Shown: piece after piece, positions 55,226 through 64,000 of the stretch
Layout of the letters: every line of letters starts with the position of its first letter
How positions within the stretch are numbered: the stretch's first letter is position 1
Origin: Anniella stebbinsi
Taxonomy: Eukaryota; Chordata; Lepidosauria; Squamata; Anniellidae
Length of the DNA: 64,000 nt
Assembly (NCBI GenBank): GCA_029215795.1
Contig: JARDYH010000004.1
Location: forward strand, 204,270,017 to 204,334,016
Direction of reading: 5' to 3'
Notes under the pieces: model-generated
Database searches by the model: none
Seen by the model: only the letters and a program-made list of their open reading frames with translations
What the model was told of the DNA's origin: nothing
Position numbers and translations under genes: made by a program

Positions 55226-56035
55226 TCATATGTGACGCAGGGGACGGTTGGCCACTTTAGTGGTATCACAAAGGCACCTAAGGAAGGTGCGTCCTGGCGC
55301 TACTACCCTACATGCAAAATTCAAGTGGCCTATTAATTCCTGCATTTGCCGAAGTGTGACCTTCCGAGCCCGAACAGCCCGAACAATCATCTTCAGCACT
55401 ATGTGTAATTTGTCCTCGGGCAGGCTGCAGGTTTTCTGAACAGAGTCAATCTGTATTCCTAAAAAGGTCAAATTGGTGGCAGGGCCTTCAGTTTTTTCAC
55501 TAGCCAATGGCACACCAAATTCGACAGCTAAGGTCTCAAATTCAGCCATGAAAGACTGGTATTGATTGGAATGTGCCACTCCCACAAACAAAAAATCATC
55601 TAGATAATGAACAGAATTCTGGGATCTGGTACGCTGGCGCCATGCCCACTCCAAGAAGGTGCTAAACTTCTTGAAAACCGAGCAAGATATGGAGCACCCC
55701 ATGGGTAGGGCCCGGCCCGCATAAAATTGTCCCTGAAACAAGAATCCCAGAAGATCAAAATCATCTGGGTGTACAGGCAAGAGGCAGAAGGCTAATTTAA
55801 TATCGCACTTCCCCATCAATGCCCCCTTTTCACAGTGCCAAACAACCTGTACAGTGCTGTCAAAGGAGGCGTAGTGCACTGTTGCTAGCTCCAATGGAAT
55901 AAAGTCATTAACAGAACTTCCCCATGTATGGGACAAGTTATGAATGAGCCGGAACTCACCCGGTGCTTTTTGGGGCACTATACCTAAAGGTGATACCCTA
56001 AGCAAAGGCAAGGGGGGAAACATGAAGGGACCCAA
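55226..56035 (-). pseudogene. DIRS-order reverse transcriptase
   Basis: A 269-codon open stretch: a GPF..PPLP..RVSPLG.VP opening, RLIHNLS (30-36), SVNDFIP (41-47), motif A as KCDIKLAF (Asp 78), the SCSVFKKFSTFLEW helix (117-130), catalytic YLDD (144-147), LTFLGIQIDS, and a thumb region with LIGHLNFACRVV. All polymerase catalytic residues remain. It ends at a TGA where the frame clearly continues, a likely CGA-to-TGA change. The true N-terminus lies further upstream in a broken frame. Confidence 0.88.
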
Positions 56036-56302
56036 AACCCGGCCAGCCCGTACTTCTTTATCAATCTTCTCCTATACCACCTCCTCCATCCCTCTGATGG
56101 AGGACTGGTTTCTAGAGAAGACGATGCATGTATTCCTGTAAAGGGAATCCTAAAACCTTGAAGAAAACCATTAAACAATAAAGGTGTATCATCACAGCAC
56201 TTATAATTGCATAAAAGAGAGACCAGAATTTGAAGTCTGATTGGGTTGGGGCCCTTTTGGTGGAGGGCCAGGATTAGAGGCTTAAACCCTGGCTGGGATT
56301 CT

Positions 56303-57729
56303 TTAAATCCTTTGATGTCTCTGACACGTGAGCATCAGGAATAAGGATGCCCCCCCTGCAAAAGGGGCACTCGTTTCTGTATTTACACTGATTGCTATTG
56401 AAGATGCTCTGGGAGCTAAACTCCCAGCAGAGAAGGTGGGGTTGAACCGCCTGCCAGGCCGGGACTCAAACCATTGCAGGTCCAGCTGATTTAGACAAAA
56501 TATGTCCACTGTCGGTTCTCTTACCTGTTATTGGCCTAGAAGGAGTCATAAATTGGAGCCAAAGCTCCAGCTCTTTGACATCCCACTTCAGTTTGGGATT
56601 GAAAGCCGTTTTTAGGTGAAAGGCCTCATCATAAGCAAGCCACACAGGCCCAAAATATTCAGAATAAAATCTGAATATTATATCTAAATATTTAGTGAAA
56701 ACCATAGCCTTATCAGGGTGCTTTTGCTGCACCACTCCCATAAAAATAATATAACCTGCTAGCCAATTGCCAGGTCCTCTCAACTTTCTTTTTCTTAATG
56801 TTCTCCTGGTCCCTATCCTTATCTCTGCCTTTATCCTTTTGCTCCTGGTCCCTAAATAGAAGTGAAAATATATTAATACATTCATCCCTCCAGATCTTGT
56901 CTTTTGTTGCTGGGAGTAAATGATATCCTAATGGGGTGGAGACGGCCCCATAACACACCTTGGATCCCTTCGCTGAAGCGTAAGGATCAGCAGCCGCTGC
57001 TGGCGATTCAATCACTGACTCTGTTTGTGTAGTTTGTGTAACAGTGACCAGGGGTGCCGGAGCACAGGTAGTTAGATTCACTGGCACAGCGGTAGCTTGT
57101 CCTGGCTGAGCTGAAGTAGAATACGCACCAGCCCCTGCTTGTCAGTCAGGTGTGCACGCAGCCTGAACTGATTCCTGTTGAGATCCTCCAGCCTCCTGTG
57201 CCTCGTCATATTCAATAGGATGAGAAAATGGCCACATATGGCCCATAGCCCATGGAGGCATTCCCCAAGGGCCAAATGAAGGTCATGTAAATGACCTGGT
57301 TGTGTGTTGTGTGTTGTACTCACCCTGAGAAGCACTTCTGGGCATTGGATTTGATGCAGACATCTCAGTTGTCACAGGGTTGGGAGCCTGTGCCTCCGGG
57401 GTTGTCTTGGTCACAGAAACACTGGTTGCTCTGTCTGAGGGCCCCTTCCTGACTGAGCTGCACCTCTGTTCAGGAATAACAACCCAATCCCTGTTAGACA
57501 GGCATTTCCTTTGCGCTCGAACCCCAGGAGCCTTTGCCTTATTGGTACTCAATTGCTGCTTCAACCTAGCGTTATCCTGCTCTAAGGCCACGATGACCTT
57601 TAATACTAGAATAATATCTTGTTCCTCTTCATCTGAAGAAGACAAAGGTTGCTGTAATGGGCATTTAGCAGGGGGGCGTGGTGCCTTACCCTTACCCTTT
57701 TTACCTCCCATTCCTTTTTTAGGAGGCAT
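56303..57729 (-). pseudogene. Ngaro/DIRS gag-like ORF, several frameshifts
   Basis: It begins MPPKKGMGGKKGKGKAP, a basic leader, then an acidic SSSDEEEQD run and a short coiled coil with EQDNARLKQQL. After frame changes near 57290-57080 and 56880-56710, a conserved block reads FRFYSEYFGPVWLAYDEAF and WDVKELELWLQFM. The end has a zinc-finger-like cluster (56430-56340) in a frame shifted from the longest open stretch. It probably bound RNA and assembled particles. Now inactive. Confidence 0.8.
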
Positions 57730-58790
57730 TCTTATTGTATAATAAGCTATTACCCATATGTTCTAGATAATACCCAGAAAGCAACCTGGGCCTCTGCCTC
57801 ATACAATTAAACAGCCAGAGATTCCAGATGCCTCTAAAATATACAGTAGAATAAAAGAACTCCCGTCCTAACCCCTACCACAAATGGAGGGACCACTATT
57901 AGTTGGAAAATCACCCCTTCTGCGAGGCCCTGTTAATATTTGGGCCAAATAACAGCCACTAGGCACACAGTAAGGCTGGGTCCTGGACATCGCTATGTAG
58001 GCCTATGTGGGGGGAGGGGCCCCACCAAACCAACCACTGACCCCACCAACGATGCAATAAGGTTAGAGAATTGCCTAGTGCAGCCTCACTCCCCACGTCT
58101 AAAATGATCCTTTCACGAGGGTAAACAGCTACTATGCCACACAGCAAGGCCAGAGCCCATGCAGGCTCAGGCAAAAACCACGGCCAACCAAACCCGGGAC
58201 ACCAACGTCCCACCAAAAGAACCTAGCCACCAGACTGCCCTCCAGACATGATTCTTCCTTATCTCCTGGGCAACTGCCCAGCACGCTGCTCCCAGGTCCG
58301 TTCAGCCCATTCTGCCGTCACCGCCGGAATCAAAAAACTGCACCACCCTTCTTCTCCAGTCATCGCTAAACTCTGCCGCCGCTACAGAATGCCAACCTAC
58401 TCTCTCTCTGTCAACTTCATGCATCGCCACCGCAGGCCGCTGCATGCTCCCTCCGACTCTCTCCCTCATCATCGACCACACTCGTCCCACGCCACCGCCG
58501 CTGCACGCTGCCGCCGCCATATGCCACCTCCACCACGAGCTCCTCCGGATGACAGCTGTCTCCAGCAGTCGAAATCGAGAGAGGCCGGTGTATGGCGGGG
58601 ACAGCCTAATATAGGCACTGCCCCATCCTGCCTCACATGGCACATGTGTCTGCCACATGTGCGGAGCCTTCATTCGCCTCCTTCCCATTCACAACATCCG
58701 TTTCCCGCCCAAGCCCTTCAGGCTGGGCAGTTACTGGATTTCACATCTAGTGCATTTCCCCCAGTAACACATGTAATGTCACTGTGAGCT
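57730..58790 (-). promoter_or_regulatory. Probable 5' leader of the retrotransposon
   Basis: This stretch lies between the first gag codon and a return to AT-rich DNA near 58790. It is distinctly GC-rich at 58250-58600, with many CGCC/GCCG words, as expected of a leader or terminal repeat with promoter activity. Frames of 179 and 128 residues on opposite strands here are composition effects. No split repeat could be matched to the 3' end by eye. Confidence 0.45.
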
Positions 58791-59430
58791 AAAATGTATA
58801 CAGAATAATTAACCTGGGTATTTTTTATTTTAATTTTAGAAAATAAACATATCTTTGGTTCTGAGGTCAACCTTCATTTGTCCTGCCCAGTTATGACGGG
58901 CTTCAGAATAGATCTTTATTCTTGACTTTGTCCCCTCTGCATACACCTGACATGCATTTCCCTCTGTCATTACAGTTCTCATGTTGAATATCTGCTGCTA
59001 TCGTTTGTGGAGAAGTGATGTTGAAACCGTAGATCTACCAGTGTCCCAGTATGAACTCAAGAGTTTTGGAAGCCTTATACTTGAGACCAAACAATATGGT
59101 GCTGCTGGCTGAATTTTGTTTCCAAACAAGGAAAAGGCAAGTTTGTGTGAGTCTCTGGAAATATAAATAAACTTAATTGCTTCACCTTAGTTTGCTGAAT
59201 ACCTAATGCAATCCAAAATGCCATTTGTTCCTCATGAATAAGGCATAATTCTACTGCAAGATTCTTAATCATGTCTTCATCAGCTCAGGACCATGTAGCG
59301 AGTATATCACATGCATTTGCTTTTTCTGATTTCTACTGACATATGTCCTGGTGGGTTCTAGTTGACACTACATTTTAATATCCCGTCCATCTATTAAGTA
59401 AAGCAACCCAATTTGGCTTCTATTGGCTTT

Positions 59431-59433
<3 letters not shown>
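58791..59433. other. Unassigned DNA
   Basis: No gene or known repeat recognised. Confidence 0.4.

Positions 59434-59465
<32 letters not shown>
59434..59465. repeat. (TC)n microsatellite
   Basis: About 32 bp of TC repeats. Confidence 0.93.
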
Positions 59466-59467
<2 letters not shown>

Positions 59468-59548
59468 GTAGTACACCATCTAAAATTATATCCAGCTTTG
59501 TTCATAAAAAGAAGCCCTCTCTAGTTACTTTCAACTTTTGTTTTCCAC

Positions 59549-59846
59549 TAGGGTTACCATTTGGAAAGGAGGACAGGGCTCATGTATCTTTAACAGTTGC
59601 ATAGAAAAGAGAATTTCAGCAGGTGTCATTTGTATGCATGCAACACCTGGTGAAATTCCCTCTTCATCACAACACTTAAAGCTGCAGGAGCCCTGCCCTC
59701 TTGACCAGTTCCAAAAGAGGGCAGGTCTCCTGCAGTTTAAACTGTTGTGATGAAGAGGGGATTTCACCAGGTACTGCATGCATACAAATGACACCTGCTG
59801 AACCCTGTTACAGGAACCCTGTCCTCCTTTCCATATGGTCACCCTA
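59549..59846. mobile_element. MITE family A, copy 5
   Basis: Starts TAGGGTTACCATTTGG and ends CCATATGGTCACCCTA. A short deletion near 59803 removes part of the second half. The flanks TTTTCCAC and AATAAACA do not match, so the duplication has decayed or a flank was lost. Confidence 0.85.
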
Positions 59847-59984
59847 AATAAACACACAAATGGGTAAAGGCTAAAGAGTTCATCAAATAGAAGCAAATTA
59901 ACAGAGTAATTAAAGCAGAAGAAAGTGGAACACAATACGTGCAGCAATCTACTTCAAAGCAAGAACATAACCATATGTCCTTTC

Positions 59985-60117
59985 AGGCCGGATCTACACT
60001 ACTGCTTTATAACAGTTTATAATGGTATTGACAACTGTTGGGGCCCAGGACACATTCCATACACTGTTTTCAAACCACTTTCAAAGTGTGATGTCCTACT
60101 TGGTATAGATCTGGCCT
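59985..60117. mobile_element. MITE family B, short form
   Basis: Ends AGGCCGGATCTACAC and GTATAGATCTGGCCT enclose 133 bp containing 'attgacaactgttggggccc'. It lacks the 'aaaggcaggagcc' segments of the long form at 6122. Flanks give no duplication. Confidence 0.75.
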
Positions 60118-60119
60118 AG

Positions 60120-61278
60120 CGACAAACATACTCCAACTTAAGCAGCACTCTTTCCGGATCGGCTTGTGTCAGGGTTCTGAACTGGGAGGGTCCAGGGATA
60201 CCTGTACTATCCCATTGTTCATCCTGTTCTGAATTTAATTGGTCTAAATTTGAGATCTTGCCAAGGGCTTATCTACGGGCCTTGTGCTGTACAATCTCAA
60301 ATAGATAATTGGCCCTGGGAATTAGGGGGAAGAGAAGCATAGCTAACTACTAAAAGCAACAACTGGAAATCTAGACATGGGAAGGAGCTATTTGCTCACC
60401 ACTAACTCCTTGAAATAATGTATTTCCACATTTTCACTACACGAGGTGTGCACAGAAAAAAGGGGGAATGAGATTCTAGAATATCATTTATCATGGAACT
60501 TCTGTGTATTTTTTATTTTACACTGACCTATCCCCACAAAATGTTCTCTTCTCAGTAGGTTTCACCCAAAATACCAAAATAAACAAGTTGATTAAATACT
60601 CTAGTGGTGATATCTCGTGGGCCACCTCCATACTTGTGGTTAACTGCAGGCCAGTGTAGCTTTGTGGTAATTTTGATACACATCTAAATTACATCTAATC
60701 ACAATATATATAAAATCAGTGTGGCCATGTGGTAGTGGTCATTATTGCATCCAACTGAGAGAGTGTTTATCCACAATCCAAATTGCACTTCTTAATTCAA
60801 TTTGCTTCCATACACCAATGCTGTGCTCACGAGAACATAAAAATCCCCTTGCTGGATCAGACCAAGTAGTATCCTTCTAGTCCAGCATTCTGTCTCAATA
60901 GCAGACAACCCTAGTAAAGAACAAGATAGGGGCCTTTTTAAATGGCAGCATGATGCATCTAGAAGCACAATCATGCACTAGATGCACACCTTCTGATGAC
61001 GGGTGGTGTGGTTGTCACAAATGGAGCTCTTGTACAAAGTTGCCCTTGGATGTAGGTGTCAAGAACCATGGTTGCAATGATTTACCAAACTATGGCTGGT
61101 CACTGGAACTTACTAGTCCTGTTGAGGTGTTTGCCTAAACTGCAATGGCTAAAAGCGTGTAAGAGGCATGTGTCGACAGGCACGTCCTGCCCTCCCTTTA
61201 GGCTTTTGTGCATTTAGCGGGAAGGTGTGCAAACGGTTTCGAAGTAACTTTTGCTGAATGAGCTTAGAAGCTTCTGCA
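60120..61278. other. Mostly unassigned DNA with a CR1 fragment
   Basis: A short minus-strand CR1 tail lies at about 60830-60915 (GAACATAAAAATCCC and 'ctggatcagaccaagtag'). The rest is unassigned. Confidence 0.5.
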
Positions 61279-61910
61279 GCAGGGGTGCGGAAACTCAGGA
61301 CTGTGGGCCAAATCCAGCCCACCTGCATAGGTGTGTGCAAGGGGTGTGCTGGGTGTGTCCAGGCATACCCAAATGTCTCAAGCAATAAGTGCCAAATGGG
61401 GGAGGGGGGTTGAGTAGCGATCCAGAGGGGGATCCAGATGCAGCAAGAACAGTCCTCTGGTTGCCCTCTGACTGCCCGGTTGCCCCCAATAATGCACTGG
61501 GAGCCTCTCTGTCAGGAGCCACGCTTCAAAGAAGCCAGGAGGAAGGGCCCGCCTCTTAACCCCCTCCTCTGGCCAGTGTCACTACAAAGCCCCACCAATG
61601 TTGGGGCTCGAAAAGCATCTCCTCATTACCCCCTCCCCTGTAATGGCCCTCCCATTGTCAGGCAAGCTGAACACCGAGTAGGGCATCAGTGTCTACAGTG
61701 TTTAATAAATAAACGAATAAAAGCAATGTCTTTTACGACTGAGTATTCAATAAATGTTTGCCTTTAAAAAAATTGCCTGTGTGCACACCCTAATGAAATG
61801 TGCTGTGCACGCCTATGCCCACCTGGGGTCCCAATCCGGTTCCCTAGAGTTCCCCAGATGGACTCACTCTCGTCCTGTGGCCCCACCCTCTTTCTCCCAA
61901 CCATCAGTAA
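61279..61910. mobile_element. Charlie-like hAT fragment split by an insertion
   Basis: CAGGGGTGCGGAAACTCAGG followed by 'tgggccaaatcc' looks like a Charlie-type hAT left end. Removing the element at 61326-61817 and one copy of its duplication joins 'aatccagcccacctg' to 'gggtcccaatccggttccc', a smooth continuation. The right end of this older element is not seen. Confidence 0.55.
61326..61817. mobile_element. hAT-like element CATAGGC, 492 bp
   Basis: It starts CATAGGTGTGTGCA, ends TGTGCACGCCTATG, and is flanked by a perfect 8-bp duplication CCCACCTG (61318-61325 and 61818-61825). The right subterminal 'ccctaatgaaatgtgctg' matches the larger relative at 32852-35030. No coding sequence. Confidence 0.88.
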
Positions 61911-63093
61911 TTTGGTGAATTCTTGGCCTTTGCAAATGTCCCCCCCCCATTCTAAAAGCTTGAAATTCCTAAGACTTACTTATTGGCAGGTACAGCATTA
62001 AGGTAAATGAGCTTGACTCACGCATACCATCTGTGTGCTTGTACTGTATTGCTCAGTATCATGCTTTTCTGGTTTTTCCACAGGTGTCCAGAAAAGCCAG
62101 AGGCAATGCCAATCAGGAGTCCAATAGACTCCCCCATCCCAGGCACTCTTCCCACTCCCTCCCAGTCGCTCCCCCCCCCACAACCTCAGGGCCATGCAGA
62201 GGGGGGAGCAGTGGGGCTAGTTGGCCCGGTGCCCATGATTTTGAGGGGGCACTCCGATGAGGCGGTCCCCCCCAGCTTACACTACTGCTTCCATAGCATA
62301 AGCAGCCCATCAAGAAGTGAGGAGCCCGCCTTGCGGAAACAGCGCAGAAGCCGTCCGTCGTGAAATTCTGAATGTGAAGAAGAGATGTCTCACATCTTGA
62401 ATAAAAGTGCTTCCCATTACCTTTTTTATAAATCGTTCTAGTTCATGTATGTATTTAGCACTGAATCAGTGCCACTGATAAAAAAAATACTTAATGAGCA
62501 GTTTGAAATGGGGGGGGGGCACACACTTCCCATCTGGCCTGGGCATATTACCAGCTCTGCACGGCCCTGCACACACTTGCCTGCCCTCCGACCCATGGGA
62601 CTTAGCTGAGGCCTGTGTGTGCGCCAGCAAGCCGCCCAGCCTCCTCTCTGGGATCTCCCCCAGCCACTCTTCCCTCTCTCTCTCAGCCACTCTCCCGCTT
62701 CCTCCCAGCCGCTCCCCCCATTCCCAGCTGTGTTTATATATCCTGTTGCTTAGCCACACAAAGTTCTTCTCATAGCTCAGAACCTCCGTGCCACGCATTG
62801 CCACGCATTGCCATGCATCAGTTTAGCTCCCCCCATTCCCAGCCCCCCTTGCCTTTGACCCCACCACCACCACCACCACCACCACCACACCAATACTGCC
62901 CCGAGAGCTTCTCTGAAATTGAATTCAGCCTTTGAATACTGCAGGATCTGGAACCCTGATAAGGTTTCTGATCATGTGAGTGTTCTAAGACATTCAGCCA
63001 CTTGTGCAGGGACATTATGGGCGGTGCTTGTATGTGCATCCCACCAGCCCACACACTTTTAGCTCTTGTGTGTTCAGGCAAATGCTTGAACAA
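61911..63093. other. Unassigned GC/pyrimidine-rich DNA
   Basis: Pyrimidine-rich stretches at 62640-62740 and a (CAC)n run at about 62866-62889 produce long proline/serine-rich frames on both strands. None has a recognisable domain. Confidence 0.45.
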
Positions 63094-63333
63094 TGGGGTG
63101 AACATATGAAAAGGAGGACAGGGCTCCTATATCTTTAACAGTTGTATAGAAAAGGGAATTTCAGCAGGTGTCATTTGTATGCATGAAGCACCTGCTGAAA
63201 TTCCATCTTCATCACAATAGTTAAAGCTGCAGGAGCGCTGCCTAGCATGATCAGATACAAAAGAGTTGCATACAGTTCTACGCAACTGTTAAAGATATAG
63301 GAGCCCCGTCCTCCATTCCATATGGTCACCCTA
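63094..63333. mobile_element. MITE family A, copy 6, internally deleted
   Basis: Starts TGGGGTGAACATATG and ends CATATGGTCACCCTA. The second half is mostly deleted, leaving 240 bp. Flanks TTGAACAA and CCAGTGCT show no duplication. Confidence 0.8.
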
Positions 63334-63375
63334 CCAGTGCTCCTGAAACTTCATTTTGGATCTCAGCCCTCATCT

Positions 63376-63507
63376 AGGCAGGATCTACACTACTGCTTTA
63401 AAACAGTTTGTTATAGTAGTGACAAATGTTGGGGCTCAGGACACATCCCATATACAGTTTTCAAACCATTTTCAAAGTGTCATATCCTGCTTGGTGTAGA
63501 TCTGCCT
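63376..63507. mobile_element. MITE family B, short form, copy 2
   Basis: Ends AGGCAGGATCTACAC and GTGTAGATCTGCCT, with 'tgttggggctcaggacacat' inside, as in the copy at 59985. No clear duplication. Confidence 0.75.
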
Positions 63508-63509
63508 CT

Positions 63510-64000
63510 AGTCTCTCCAGCAGCAAGAGACTATATAACCTCAACAGCTTTTTCTGCAACTGAAAGCTTCTTTCATTATCTAGCCTTCTTAGAGTCATCC
63601 TGCTGGTCTGAACATTGTTTCTTGTTGGATCTAATTCATAGTGGTAGAATTGGTTGAAGAAAAAAAACTCTCTTTTTCCATTTTTTCTCTTATGGAAGAC
63701 AATTTCAAGACAATTTCAAATTTAGGTAAATTTTCTGCCTTGCCTAGGAGTTGCTCAGACTTGTCTAAATAACTATACTCTTTGGCTCACACCATTTTAA
63801 TAAGCCCCGGGTGCATTAAGTCAGATTATATGACATATGTTAAGGTTCATGTCTGATATCAAATTAAGTATCTGGATGATTTATGGAAAAGACTTCACCT
63901 CCCTTTCCCCCACATGAGGTTTAATACTAATCTTCAACTAGATCTTCCAACACTTTCTGAATTTAAACCTTCGCCACTCAAAACTGTCAATGTTGTTTTT
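63510..64000. other. Unassigned DNA
   Basis: No gene or known repeat recognised before the window ends. Confidence 0.35.

Larger units (their letters stand above)
54533..58790 (-). mobile_element. Ngaro/DIRS-like retrotransposon, decayed
   Basis: Minus-strand order: GC-rich leader (57730-58790), gag-like ORF, reverse transcriptase, RNase H. The polymerase has the DIRS-order signatures RLIHNLS, SVNDFI and YLDD followed by a DIRS-type RNase H. The separate gag frame with a coiled coil and the YLDDFLF box favour a Ngaro-type element over DIRS1, but this is from family memory. No tyrosine recombinase is seen after RNase H, so the 3' part is probably missing. Outer boundaries are approximate. Confidence 0.82.

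Noticed and set aside
58248..58787. 179-residue plus-strand frame
   Set aside because: It lies in the GC-rich leader of the minus-strand Ngaro-like element and shows low-complexity composition only.

Overview
This window reads as non-coding vertebrate DNA made largely of transposable elements, most likely from a squamate reptile (lizard or snake). The basis is the repeat mix: CR1 and L2 LINE tails, DIRS-order retrotransposons, tRNA-derived SINEs, many hAT-type non-autonomous DNA transposons and abundant microsatellites. There is no operon structure and I find no host gene I can defend. Nearly all open frames are either decayed retrotransposon coding sequence or chance frames. The window could be intergenic or intronic; the sequence does not decide.

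Layout. 0-9 kb: a tRNA-derived SINE, two copies of a foldback MITE beginning TAGGGTGACC (family A), a CR1 tail, an L2 3' end, a foldback MITE beginning AGGCCAGATC (family B) and two abutting MITEs at 7.5-8.3 kb. 9.8-14.6 kb: three DNA elements with perfect 8-bp target-site duplications (TSDs), including a 1.5-kb, extremely GC-rich element built from four tandem ~190-bp hairpins. 15.5-15.9 kb: two small MITEs and a CR1 tail. 18.8-20.5 kb: a 5'-truncated L2 on the minus strand whose reverse transcriptase frame is almost open. 22-31 kb: SINE, CR1 and L2 tails and clustered inverted-repeat elements. 31.7-37.2 kb: three more TSD-bounded DNA elements. 38.8-39.5 kb: a three-level nest (short LTR-like insertion inside MITE A inside MITE B). 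40.4-45.6 kb: a decayed DIRS-like element with inverted terminal repeats and an internal complementary region. 48.2-50.2 kb: a second L2 subfamily, plus strand. 54.5-58.8 kb: a decayed Ngaro/DIRS-like element (gag, reverse transcriptase, RNase H), minus strand. 59.5-63.5 kb: further MITE copies and a two-level nest.

The strongest signals are structural. At least six DNA elements have perfect 8-bp TSDs and five more match at 7 of 8. Copies of the same MITE serve as internal empty-site references for nested insertions. The L2 3' tails keep a pairing stem despite base changes. The DIRS internal complementary region can be read as the complement of both termini. No new cellular system is claimed. 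The most unusual item is the hairpin-array element at 9834-11347 and its relative at 13159-13926.
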